A stretch of 64,000 nucleotides of DNA from Apodospora peruviana (lineage: Eukaryota > Ascomycota > Sordariomycetes > Sordariales > Lasiosphaeriaceae). The stretch's first letter is position 1, and every line of letters starts with the position of its first letter. Location of the stretch: NCBI GenBank assembly GCA_033439685.1, contig JAUEDM010000001.1:5766001-5830000 (forward strand). Direction: 5' to 3'. A program made the position numbers and the translations under genes. The notes beneath the pieces were generated by a model. The model was not told the DNA's origin and did not search any database. It saw nothing but the letters and a program-made list of their open reading frames with translations. Shown piece by piece: positions 24,469-34,910 of this stretch.

Positions 24469-26218
24469 GTCTGTCTGGTTGCGTGCCGGTCGCGGCGTCG
24501 ATGTCGGTCTCGGTGTCGGGATCGAAAGCGAGATCAGTATCAGTATCGGTATCGATTGATTACTCGGCCTAGAATACGTTGACAACTGTGTTACCGTCTC
24601 ATCCTCTTACAATTGTATGTACGGGGCAGCGTCGGCAGCGGCAGCACTGGGGAGACGGTAGAAGCAAGGGTATCGTCGGAGAGAGCCGGACTCTGTCAAG
24701 GCTCAGCGATGGCCAGGAGATTCTGGGACCCTATATTTGCAGGTTGCAGGTGCTGGGCAACTAGGTAGGTACTAGGCCAGGGCACCCTACGATGGGACGG
24801 GAAGGAGACGAGGATGCAGAGTTCCAGAGCCATTCAGGAGTGGAGGTGCCTGCGTAAACTTACTCGATTGCGGGCCGCGACGGGCCGCCAGAGACCCTGA
24901 AGAAAGGAAATGTCAGTCGATGATGCACCGGGGTGCCAGCCGAAAATGAATGTCGAGGTCGGTGAAGCACACGGTGCTAGGGGTGCTGGGGGTGCTGGCG
25001 ATGCCGTTTGTTGTCGGAGGCCCGATTGTTGGCGTTGCAAAGCACTTGGCAGGTGGTTGCGAGTGAGAGACGTTTCCAGCCGGCCGTGACACGGACACGG
25101 ACTGCCCGGCGAGTGACGTTATTGGAGACGGCTGATTTTGGCGACCAGGGCCCCCTACAAGTTTCTACCTTGGGTGCCCTTTTAGCGACGACGGAATTTT
25201 CCCCCTTCTAAATTTCACGGGCAACACCCTGAACTACCAAGAAGCGGGAGGGCGCCCATTAGACTGAACAGCAGGGCAGAGGCACCTGATGAACTCTGAC
25301 GAGATTGAGGCATAGAAATAAACTAATAATCGAGGGTTTTGCCGTCTACCCACTGGCACTATCAATATCACCCGAAACGTTAGGTTGCTGCATTTGGAGC
25401 CTGCACTATCCAAAAATGCAAGTGACTGCCCCTGCCTCAAAGGCACGCTGTCTGGTTCGCTCGGGTCCTCGCTAGCTCACTTATATCATCAATTCTCGTC
25501 TTCAATCCAAGGTCGGTGACCTGAAAGGACGTTCTTCAAAACCAGAAATACAGTCGACGAGTCCAAGATAGGCTGTGTTCCATGCTCGCAAGCCCGTAAT
25601 CTCTCTCACTCCCGTCTCAAAAACAAGATGGTCGGTTGCGGGACCATGACGGGAATCTTGATCGCACCTGAGGGGTCCCGAGTCTGAACCTTTTGAGGGT
25701 GGTTCCAAGTTGTGCAAGTACAACCATGATATTACTCTCGATGCGACATCAAGGACGCGGTGCTGCCTTGTTTAACGGTGTATCGGCCGCTCGCTCGCAC
25801 GAAGTGTTGTCCCGACCTGTGTAACTAACATCTGCAAATATTGACAGGCCCGTTCGTCTTGTCTTTGACCCGACCGTATACCATCGGGTGCGCGAACTGA
25901 ACTCTTCTGAGTTCAAGTGTATCAGGTATGTTCGGATAACGAAGTGGTTCCCACACAGCCCGGCGGCCGAGATAGGGAAGCCAGCTGCCAAGATATGTTG
26001 GGTGGATAACGGCGGGGCGATGAGTCACGTGATCCTTAGTCCAGACCTAATCTGGCATGGAGCTCACTGCATTTGGGGCAAAGCTGCGTCGTCGTTGTCA
26101 GTGCCGTCGCGACACCGAGCCCCCAGACAGCTTCCATTCGACTCGAGATATCAACTCCTTTCTTAACCAAAGTCCTGATATTCAAGACATCAAACTCGCG
26201 GTTCGAGCAACTTCCACA
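24469..26218. other. 1.75-kb divergent intergenic region
   Basis: Upstream of both ROM2 (-) and VMA11 (+). It holds a composite TGAGTCA/CACGTG element 187 bp before the VMA11 ATG. No supported gene. Confidence 0.5.
26021..26032. promoter_or_regulatory. Overlapping TGAGTCA and TCACGTGA elements
   Basis: TGAGTCACGTGA lies 187 bp upstream of the V-ATPase c' start codon. TGAGTCA is the consensus for bZIP factors of the Gcn4/CPC1/AP-1 type, and TCACGTGA is a palindromic bHLH E-box core. Function is inferred from motif and position only. Confidence 0.45.
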
Positions 26219-27223
26219 ATGGCCACCCCGTCGGAATTGGCCCCGAAATTCGCGCCGTTTATCGGCATGGTGAGTAGCGACCCTCCATCATCCAACTTGA
26301 TGCCCGTAGGGCCAAAGCTGGCGAAGCTGCTGCTCTTGAATAAATTATCTTGATGGCTAACTCGATGTTTTTACCAGAGCGGCATTGCAGCAGCCATGGT
26401 CTTTGGGAGTATGACAATCCAATTTACCGCCTCACATCTCCGTCCTGTCCAGTCTATATTAACTCCGCCCTTGGTCCTCCCCCCCTTTCTCCGATCACCG
26501 TTTCCCGTCAACGAAAACCCAACAATTCAACACACGAACCAACTGACGCGGACTCTCTCTCAGGCATGGGCGCAGCATACGGTACCGCAAAATCCGGAAT
26601 CGGCATCGCCGGTGTAGGAACATTTCGACCGGATCTGATCATGAAGGTACATCACGAGTATATTTATATATAACCCCACAGAACGGATGGCGAAAGCGGC
26701 GGGAATCTCGGTTTGGAACACATGGTGCTAACATTCTACTTACTTTCTTCAGTGCCTCATCCCCGTCGTCATGTCCGGTATCATCGCCGTCTACGCGCTA
26801 GTCGTCTCCGTCTTGATCGCTCAAGACCTAAATCCTCCACGTGGAGGCGAGTACAACTACAGTTTGTTCAAGTACGTCATTTTCATCTCCCCCTTTTTCC
26901 TTAAGACATGATCAACGGAATGACTGACTTTGCGGTGCGTACCAGCGGCTTCATGCACCTGGCATGTGGACTGTCGGTCGGTCTCACTGGCCTAGCGGCG
27001 GGCTACTGTATCGGCATTGTGGGTGACAAGGGAGTGAGGTCGTATATGCTGCAGTCCAGGATCTTTGTGGGCATGGTTCTGATTCTCATTTTCGGCGAAG
27101 TCCTCGGTCTTTATGGGTAGGTTGTCTTTTTTTCGTCGCTCTCCACGCGGTTGGGAAGTCTTGCTAACGCACATATATAGGCTTATCGTCGCGCTCATCC
27201 TCAACACCAAGAGCAAGGGATAA
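26219..27223 (+). CDS. VMA11: V-type proton ATPase proteolipid subunit c' (Vma11)
   Basis: Six exons: 26219-26269, 26378-26408, 26564-26646, 26753-26871, 26946-27116 and 27181-27223; 165 aa. Four hydrophobic helices, with MGAAYGTAKSGIGIAGVG in the first hairpin. The loop DLNPPRGGEYNYSLFNGF separates c' (Vma11) from the c subunit Vma3. LILIFGEVLGLYGLIVALIL carries the essential proton-carrying Glu. It is a membrane-rotor subunit of the vacuolar H+-ATPase. Five introns of 64-155 bp all carry good donor and acceptor signals, and all codon phases close. Confidence 0.95.
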
Positions 27224-28124
27224 ATTCCGTGCCTTTGGACTTTTTTTATTTGACCAGGCTTGAGAAAGCAATGCCAGATTGCAAAAGCATATGTACTATA
27301 CAAAGCAGTATGACCCCTGTGTAAGAACCTGGGGGTCAGGGTGGTGCTGAGAATTGGTGCGTGTCTTGTTGAACCAATTCGCATTTTGGCCTGGCGTTTT
27401 TGTCGGTAATTGTTTTTTCTGTTTTAACTCCTGATAGAAGAGATATCATTTCTTGGGACAGGGAGATCGGGATGATGGCTATCTTCTCATCTGTATATCA
27501 CAACTGGTTTTCCCTGTCAACCCTGTACCCACAGCATATAGCCCACCTTACCCAGGGATGCGCGGCACAAGTGAAGATATAGGCACACCATTTTACACGG
27601 CGCTGAGTAAGAGCCAAGCTTGAAGCAGAAACAAAGTCTGGGGAGAGTTGAGGTTCTATCTGGTTTGTGACTTCCGTCAGAAGCGGCCTTTTTCCCTCTA
27701 TTCTTTACGCTCACGAGGTGCAGTCAGTCCAGTTTGGCTGAGAGAGGATTGTTCAATTTCGATATTGACCCGCGAGCAAAAACTGAATAAGCGGCAGCCT
27801 TCATGGTAGCCGAATGTTTTTGGAAGAGAAATAAAAACGCTATATGATGAATGATAAAAGGCACCGCACTTCACCGCAAAATCAAAGCCTTCCCATTCTC
27901 ACGTCCCTCCTTTCATGGATGTACCCTACTCATGCAGTTACAGACCGTTGTACCTGTCGAAAAAAAAAAAGAAACCGAAAATAGTAGAAAGTCCGAGGGG
28001 GGTAGCTGAGGCCTGTTCTTAAATGTGGTGGAGAGATGATCTGAACTGAAGTTACTGAACGGAACGATACGACGAAGAGGAAACCCGACCCGGGGATTCT
28101 TCACCCTCCCAGGTCTTCTTCTAT
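27224..28124. other. 0.9-kb convergent intergenic region
   Basis: 3' flanks of VMA11 (+) and the 245-aa gene (-). Contains an A-rich run near 27960. No gene seen. Confidence 0.55.
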
Positions 28125-29018
28125 TCAACGAGCCCCGAGGGCTCCGATGCGGTACGCCAGCCTGCCGGATGACGGACCGCTTTCCAGGTCCCGGCGGAAG
28201 CGTCTCCAGCTCTTCTCGCGCTCCTCGCGGTCTTTCATCTGGTCTGTCCATAATTGTCAGCATAGTTGTTCCTCCGTTTTAACTTAGCCTTCGCTGCTGC
28301 TAACCGAGAGAGAGAGACTCACTCAAGAACCAATCCCATCGACGATCCTCACGAATCAAAATGTCGTCGCCATTCTCCCGGGCCAGCCTCTCGCGCCGGG
28401 CTTGGGCGGCCGCCTGCTCGCCGACCAGATAGGGGTCCTCGAGCGGGCGCACGCGGTTGCGCTCCTCCTCCTCAATCTGGTCGAGCACAACCCTCCTGAC
28501 ACCCTCGGCCTGCGAGGTGCTGGCGGCCGCGGTGGCCCGGCGGTGGGCCACGCGGTGGTAGTGCCGGGCATTAGGGTTGGCGCTGATGGTCGGGATGCGG
28601 AACTGGCCCAGCGAGAGGGCGCCGCCGGAAAGTCGGGGTGGGGCGTCTGGCACCGGGGGCAGGCCCAGTTGCCGTTGCTGGGAGTTTGGGCCGGGAGGAG
28701 GTGGGTCCATGCTCAGGAGCGTCGTCGTGGATGTTCCGGCCGCACCGGCGCCGGACCGGGGTGCGGCAGCCGGTGGCGAATACGGCGGGACCGGCTCCGT
28801 AGTCGGAACGGTAGAGTGGTAAGACGGAGCATCGGAAGCTTTGGGTTTGGTTATAGCAATTATAATCAGCTAACCCCTTCCCTTGTAATATGGTATGGTT
28901 GTAGCCCAAACTCACTGTATGAAGGCGCCGCTGATCGGATCGAAGCTGTCTCGAAGTCCTCGGGCCGTATCGTTTCGATCGCGGCCGGCGCGTAAGGGGG
29001 GGCAACGTTAGTAGCCAT
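28125..29018 (-). CDS. Uncharacterised 245-aa protein, basic C-terminal helix
   Basis: Minus-strand exons 29018-28916, 28838-28323 and 28243-28125. The protein starts MATNVAPPYAPAAIETIRP and has a Pro/Ser-rich disordered part with two SAAPSY/SDAPSY repeats. A charged C-terminal region looks helical and ends RRWDWFLNQMKDREEREKSW followed by an Arg-rich tail. Introns of 77 bp (GTGAGT, acceptor CCCAAAG) and 79 bp (GTGAGT, acceptor GGACAG) close in frame; the first acceptor is the weaker call. No signal peptide, membrane span or named domain was recognised. The short, tightly spliced gene with a conserved-looking aromatic/charged tail resembles a fungal protein of unknown function. Confidence 0.72.
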
Positions 29019-29450
29019 CTTGACTCATCGATCTCCGGGAGCTTTCTCTATCGTGAAGATCGATAGACTGGCGAGCCCGGTGTAGGTGTGTTGTTTGGTA
29101 TGGGGTCAGGAGGAAAGATGGCAGCAGTAACAATAAGGAATGCTGCGCAGTAGCAACAATGTGCTATTATGACGTTTTTTTTTCTTAAGAAGCGGGACGC
29201 ACGGCATCTAAATGACAGCGGAGAACGATGGAGCACAAGACAAAGTGTCGCTAACACAAGGGAACGAAGGATGGGACGAGCGACTCTGAGGGGGTGACAA
29301 GCGAAAGGCGGGGAGATCCGGGTCCAACAACCAGCTTTCTCACTCGCTTTTCCTTGTGAAATGCTGGTTGAACTCTAATCAGCTGGGTCTGGCCCGGTAG
29401 GTTAGCGAAACTGAGACAGATGGGCACGCGAGTCGTTATAAACAAAGGGT

Positions 29451-29948
29451 CTAGACAAAGACTGCTGAGCTATGAGCAACCACCAACCAGCAGTCATTGG
29501 TGACACGTGAGGAATGCAGGGGAGGCCAGCTAAGTTTGGGAGGGTGGGAAGTATGCAGTAGCAGTAATGCAGGAAGGGATACGTACGATGTGAGAGTCTG
29601 AGAGATAGCAGAAGCTGCAGAATGGATGGCTGGTTCATTCTGGGCAACCACCTTCCTCGGGCTGGGAAGGGAAAGTTGTACGTCTGCCGGCTGAGAGGAA
29701 GGGACGACTGCAGCTGGAGTCTTGGCCCCAGTATCCTTCGGGTGTGTAGGGCTCCGAGATGAAGCTCTCGTGCTGTTGGTACCTGCTCGCTGGCCGACGG
29801 GCGAGCGGGACCCAGCCAAACATCCATACCTTACTGTGTTGGATAGGGCAGGTACAGTCCCAAGGTCACTTATACGTTCGGCAGAATCGGGCGGTTGAGA
29901 CCCCACTGTTCGTATGTGGTGGGCTGGTGCGGGGTTTGGAGTCTCCAT
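29451..29948 (-). CDS. Possible small gene, weak evidence
   Basis: An open frame of 165 codons from an ATG at 29948 (METPNPAPAHHIRTVGSQPP). It is Pro/Ser/Ala-rich and has no recognised domain. Internal GTAAGG and GTACGT donors allow alternative spliced forms: removing an in-frame 45-bp segment after LSNT gives a smoother disordered protein, and a 62-bp removal gives a different end. It lies in the promoter side of the 245-aa gene and could instead be 5' UTR or chance. I cannot choose a model. Confidence 0.2.
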   Translation of the reverse strand: METPNPAPAHHIRTVGSQPPDSAERISDLGTVPALSNTVRYGCLAGSRSPVGQRAGTNSTRASSRSPTHPKDTGAKTPAAVVPSSQPADVQLSLPSPRKVVAQNEPAIHSAASAISQTLTSYVSLPALLLLHTSHPPKLSWPPLHSSRVTNDCWLVVAHSSAVFV

Positions 29949-30251
29949 TGGCCGCCTTGAACACTTGGAACGTCTGGCTTGGCAGGACCAGCTGCCAGCC
30001 AGTCAGGAGACTGGACATTCAGAGAAACCTGTTTGAAATCCCTAGTGATTTAATATAGTGTAGAAAGCTTCTTTGCGAGTTAGTGACACATATGGATCTG
30101 ATGAGGATGCCCTAGATCATTCTGTGGAAGGTCATATTCCGTACGATGTCTTGAAATAGTTGTGGAAAGAAAGTCATGCGATTCTACTCGAGGGAATCAT
30201 AACAGCCCGATAACAGATAGCTGAGGTGCTCCAAAGATAAGCGATTGGGTG

Positions 30252-30309
30252 GGATCGATAAAACTAGCCCCTCGCAGTAAGGATCGATAAAACTAGCCCC
30301 TCGCAGTAA
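30252..30309. repeat. Perfect 29-bp tandem duplication
   Basis: Two identical adjacent 29-bp copies (30252-30280 and 30281-30309) starting GGATCGATAAAACTAGCC, in gene-free sequence. Confidence 0.95.
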
Positions 30310-31931
30310 ACCCCATTATGCGTTTATTAGCCATCTTACATCACCCAACGTGCCAAGGCACAACCACCTACATACCAGAGCATCGGTACGGTATATTTAT
30401 TTCAGGGGCTGTCTCATGTTTACTTCCACATCCTGTTGCCATTTTCCCGTTACCAAATAAGCATTGCGATCCTGACAACATCAGGTTGTTCAGGCCGAGG
30501 ACCTCTAGCTGCGGGCCGGGTTCTGCTCTGTCCGAGACAGCTCTACCAGGGCTAACCCAGGCCTTCAACGGCTAAGTACTACCGAATCACCGATTTCAAG
30601 GCATGCCAAAAGATTTTATTGACACATAACATGACAGACTATGGCGGGAATGCCTTCTTCTGTGGCGGCTTCCGCTTGACCACGTGGCTGAGTTCCTCGA
30701 GATCAGGATTATGAGGCGATCGTGAGAGGAGAGTTGAGCAGTGCTCGTTCAAGGAGCGATGATCGCCGTGGTGACGGGGCGTCTACAATGACAAGTTCAA
30801 GGTGACTACGCAGTGCTGTTGCTTGAGATTACTACACACTCTTATTGGTCCCCTCGTGGAGCGAACGGTCCGAGGAGGTGGCCGAAACACCATCTGCGCC
30901 GTCATAGTTCATTCATCCCATTCACCATCATGAATGTACGGCGGGCCAGCTTGTCTCTCTTGAGTGTTGACGTGTAGTTGGAGGAAGTGCGGTATGGTTG
31001 CGATGAGTGGCAGGGTCGTCAGGTAAGCAAGGCGGTTTGGCCAGCCGGTGGACATGATATCCTGATATGAGGAAGCCCCATCTCTCAAGACCCTTCTCCT
31101 ATCTCTCACCCTCTTCCGTCGATGCCCGCACCTTTCCCTCTCACTAGGTACCTAGTCGTTCTCTTCAGTCTCGACATTCGTTTCTATGGCTTCTACAGTG
31201 TCGACCCTGCGGATCTTGCCGCTCTTGTCCATCTTCCTTCCGGCGGTATCATCTCTGCCAAACCAATATGTCTCCACAAAGGAGCTCAGCGTGCGGCAGG
31301 TACCATCATTCACCGCCACGGGCTGTGTCACCGACACCGATGCGAGCAATCGGTTCGTCGACGGCGGTTCCTACGCTGCCGACGACATGACGATCGAGAG
31401 CTGTGCCGTTTATTGCGTGAATTTTAAGCTGTTTGGTACGGAATATGGCCGAGAATGCTATTTGGAAACTTCCTCGCTGTGACCAGCAACCAGGTCAATG
31501 GATCCAGGTGCTCGATGGTCTGTGCCGGCAACGCAACCGAGACGTGCGGCGCCGGCCAACGAGCTAACCTGTTCCGCAACAACGACTACGTTCCGTTAGG
31601 CCCGGCCAATCTGCCGGGCATCACGTCCCTGGGGTGCTTCGTCGACTCGGGCCAGCCCCACGTGTTGCCAGACAATATCATCAGCACCAACGACATGGAC
31701 GCGGAAGCTTGTGCTACACATTGCGCCGCCTACGCCTACTTCGGAACAGAGTAATGGGGCGAGTGCTACTGCGGAAACGCGAGCCCGACGGTGGCGGCTC
31801 CCATGTCCGAGTGCTCCATGACCTGCACCGGGAACAGCTACGAACTCTGCGGCGGCCCCAACCGCATAAACGCCTACCATTTCGACGGGGCATCCCCCTC
31901 TTCTGCTTCCTCCGCCTCTGCGTCCGCCACA

Positions 31932-31951
31932 CCGTCTCCAGCCGTCTCCAG
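31932..31951 (+). repeat. 10-bp tandem duplication that breaks the frame
   Basis: CCGTCTCCAG occurs twice in a row and is followed by a partial CCGTC. With one copy the frame would run from the second WSC domain through a Ser/Pro linker into the third; with two it shifts by one base. The sequence shows both copies; calling one of them the mutation is inference from the restored domain continuity. Confidence 0.8.
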
Positions 31952-32019
31952 CCGTCAACGGCTTTGCCTGCCAAGGGTGCTATATCGACAACGCAAACGG
32001 GCGCATTCTGCCTGACAAG

Positions 32020-33678
32020 TTGGTTGCCGACCAGTCCATGACCCTGGAGCACTGCGCAGATGTATGCGGCGGTCTCAACTACGACTGGTGGGGGACTGAG
32101 TTCGGCTTTGAGTGCTGGTGTGGTACTACTCTCGACGCCGGGGCAAACTTGGCGCCGGAGCTCGAGTGCAGTGAGGATTACACTGGAAACCCGGCCCGGA
32201 AGTGTGGCAATGCCGACCGCCTGAATGTATACCGCAGGATCGTGGTGGTCTCGTCCTCTTCCTCGGTTGATCCATCAAGCTCGGCGTCATCTTCTGTGCC
32301 ATCTTCTGCTGCCTCGTCCAGTGCGGCTTCTTCGGCCGCCTCGTCCAGTGTGTCTTCTGCTGCTCCCTCCAGTTCAGCGCCCATCTACAGCGCGGCCTCG
32401 TCCGACGCCTCCGCCGCAGCATCTGCCATCGCTTCCAGCGCGGCATCCTCAATCGCATCCGACGCAGCAGCTTCTGCCATCGCTTCCAGCGCGGCTTCAT
32501 CCGTGGTGGGCAGCGTCTCGTCCATCGTCCCCAGCGCAGCCTCTTCCCTGCTATCCAGCGCGGCCTCGTCCATGGTCCCCAGCGCCTCGTCTGCTGTTTT
32601 TAGCGAGGTCTCTTCTGTGATATCCAGCTTGGCATCGTCCATGGCATCCAGTCTGGCTTCCTCCGCTGCCCCGAGTGCTGCGTCTTCGATCATGTCCAGC
32701 GCTTCCTTGGCCGCTTCTAGCGCCTCGTCTGTTGCAGCCGTCGCGTCTGCCTTACCATCGTCGTCGTTCGGTTCACCCAGTGCAGCCTTCTCCAGCAGCG
32801 CGATCCCCCCTGCCGCGTCGGCCGCGGTGTCGTCGGCTGTCTCCACGCCGCTGGCCTTTTCCATCGTGGTGTCTGTCGTGTCTTCACTCCTTGAATCGCA
32901 GTCGGCATCCGCTTCTACATCTAGCGTCTCTTCGATCGAGTCGGTTATTGTAGCGTCTTTGATACCATCCAATCCGGCATCCGCTTCTAGCATGTCCGCA
33001 GCTCCATCTATTGAGTTGGTTTCATCTGTTGTAAGCAGCTTCTCGTCCCTTCCGGTTTCAGTTGTGGTATCTTCGCTCGCATCTTCTTCGGTTTCACCCA
33101 ATGCGGCGCCATCGAGTATTTCAGCAGCTTCAGCAGTTGAGCTTTCGTCTGTTGAATCAACACCTGCTGCGTCTTCAACTGTTATATCTTCAGTGGTTGG
33201 GTTTTCGGCTGTTGAATCTTCAGTTGTTGAATCGTCAGCTGTCGGCTCCTCGCCTGTCATGTCTTCTTCAGCTGTTGTATCTTCAGCAGACGGATTTTCG
33301 GCTGTTGAACCTTCTTCAGTTGTTAAATCTTCACCAGTCGGATCCCCATCTATCGTGTCTTCTTCAGCTGCCAAATCTTCCGCTGTCGAGTCATCAGCTG
33401 TCGAGTCTTTAGTTGTTGAATCCTCACCCGTTGAGTCTTCAGCCGTTGTTAGCTCGTCTTCTCTGGTCCCAGTTGCCGCCCTCAGTGGATCGTCGTCGGT
33501 TATTTCTACGGCTTCCTCTGTTGGATCCAGCGCAATTTCATCATCTATCGTATCTTCAGCCTCGTCAACCCTGTCTAACCTGGTCTCGCAGGTTGAATCA
33601 AACGCGTTCTCCCGAATCACGAGCGTGGTTTCATCTAGTGTCTCGAGCTCGTCGGCTCCGTTTGGTGAAGGTGAATGA
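32020..33678 (+). CDS. Longest surviving frame of the WSC/Ser-rich locus
   Basis: 552 codons in the frame of the third WSC domain (GLNYDWWGTEFGFECWCG), followed by an almost pure Ser/Ala/Val stalk with little else up to the TGA at 33676-33678. It has no signal peptide of its own, because that lies upstream across two frame changes and a stop. A gene finder would probably call this as a gene. I read it as part of the decayed locus at 31186-34567, although an N-terminally truncated product cannot be excluded. Confidence 0.35.
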   Translation: MVADQSMTLEHCADVCGGLNYDWWGTEFGFECWCGTTLDAGANLAPELECSEDYTGNPARKCGNADRLNVYRRIVVVSSSSSVDPSSSASSSVPSSAASSSAASSAASSSVSSAAPSSSAPIYSAASSDASAAASAIASSAASSIASDAAASAIASSAASSVVGSVSSIVPSAASSLLSSAASSMVPSASSAVFSEVSSVISSLASSMASSLASSAAPSAASSIMSSASLAASSASSVAAVASALPSSSFGSPSAAFSSSAIPPAASAAVSSAVSTPLAFSIVVSVVSSLLESQSASASTSSVSSIESVIVASLIPSNPASASSMSAAPSIELVSSVVSSFSSLPVSVVVSSLASSSVSPNAAPSSISAASAVELSSVESTPAASSTVISSVVGFSAVESSVVESSAVGSSPVMSSSAVVSSADGFSAVEPSSVVKSSPVGSPSIVSSSAAKSSAVESSAVESLVVESSPVESSAVVSSSSLVPVAALSGSSSVISTASSVGSSAISSSIVSSASSTLSNLVSQVESNAFSRITSVVSSSVSSSSAPFGEGE

Positions 33679-34567
33679 GCATCGGCCGGCGAATCCAGCG
33701 AAGGGTTCCCTGCCTCCTTAACATCGTCATCCGCCATGTCGACTTCCAGCTCCGTCTCATCCAGCGTCTCGAGCTCCGCTCTATTTGGTGAGGGCGGGAG
33801 AGCTTCGGCTGGCGGGTCCAGCGAAGGTTTCTCCTTCTCATCCATACTGTCAGTTGTTATCTTCAGCTCCTCCGCTGCGTCTGGCGAGGGGGAAGGAGCT
33901 TCGGCTGGCGGGTCCAGCGAAGGGTCACCTGTCTCTTCTACATTGTCCTCCGCCATGCCGAGTTCCAGCTCGGCTTTACCCGCGCTATCTAGCTTAGCTT
34001 TTTCAGTTCTCGAAACTACTTCTTCGTCTGCCACTTCGAGCGCGACTCCGTTAGCCGAATTAGATGCAGCTTCTCGCGGTACATCAGCAGCCGCCTTATC
34101 CAGCGCCTCGAGGTCGGCGGTTCCGTTTGGCGAGGGTGAAGGTACTTTGGCTGGCGGATCAAGCGAAGGCTCTCCCACTTCATTTGCGGCTGCTCCATCC
34201 AGCGTCTCGAGCTCGGCAGCGCCATTTGGTGAAGGCGAAGGTGTTTCTGCTGGCGGATCAAGCGAAGGGTCCATTTGTCACTTCGAGCAGTGCTCCTGGT
34301 ATTGCCGAAGAATCCAACGCAGCTTCAGCTGTGCGCGTGACCCCGACCACCGAGGTCACAGTTCAGTAAACCTCCTTTGTCACGGTGTATGCCACCCAAG
34401 GATATTATCACAACAAGGGACACAAGGGACACAACGGCGGTTATGGCGGGCACGGAGATGGTTATGGAGGGCACGGCGGCGGCTATGATGACCATGCGGG
34501 CTCTCATGGGTATAAAGGCCACTCGGGCAAATCCCACGATTCGTTTGGTGGTGGTTTCGGTGGATGA

Positions 34568-34910
34568 CACCGGGGAGGAGGACGTTCATCTGGCAACGGC
34601 TACTCGAACCACCACGCTTTTGGGCGCCACGGCCATTAAGCAGCCAGCCTCTTGAATCTTCGCTGCCAGATTGTCGGGTGTGGGAAACGGGCTTGAGAGC
34701 TGTGTTGGCAGAATGTTGTATTGAATTATGAAGCACTGGCTTTTGAACATGATCTGCATTGATGATGTATGGAACCAGTAGGTCGTCAAGGAGGGCGGAT
34801 GTTTATTGCACTTAACTTTGTATGTGGTTTATCAAGCACCATTATCAGATGAGATATGAAATGGTATACCCCTTTTTGCTTTGAGGAGGACTCGGATACA
34901 ATTCAATATC
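34568..34910. other. Convergent 3' spacer
   Basis: About 340 bp between the end of the WSC locus (+) and the 3' end of the FAD oxidoreductase (-). No gene seen. Confidence 0.6.

Larger units (their letters stand above)
29019..31185. other. 2.2-kb intergenic region
   Basis: Lies between the divergent 245-aa gene and the WSC locus. It holds a possible short gene on the minus strand (29451-29948), a perfect 29-bp tandem duplication and AT-rich sequence. No other supported gene. Confidence 0.5.
31186..34567 (+). pseudogene. Decayed three-WSC-domain, Ser-rich cell-surface protein gene
   Basis: ATG 31186 starts a signal peptide (MASTVSTLRILPLLSIFLPA). Three WSC domains follow, each with the spaced cysteines and an FGTE(Y/F)-G-EC(Y/W)CG core, at about 31315-31575, 31630-31880 and 31965-32240. 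Then come a Ser/Ala/Val stalk, five FGEGEGxSAGGSSEG units and a Gly/His-rich tail (GYGGHGDGYGGHGGGYDDH) ending in TGA at 34565-34567. Lesions: one missing base in the Cys codon near 31461; TAA at 31752-31754 where WSC domains have Tyr; a 10-bp duplication at 31932-31951; TGA at 33676-33678 in place of a Gly codon; a frame change near 34271; TAA at 34367-34369. WSC proteins are cell-wall stress sensors or glucan-binding surface proteins. No membrane span was found. Confidence 0.82.

Noticed and set aside
32385..34274. 629-codon minus-strand ORF as a real gene
   Set aside because: The plus strand carries WSC domains collinear with the stalk; the antisense frame is explained by codon geometry. 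Kept only as an observation.
31186..34567. RIP (repeat-induced point mutation) as the cause of decay
   Set aside because: The lesions are mostly indels, plus stops that do not all fit C-to-T at CpA. The locus stays GC-rich and Ser codons are not eroded.
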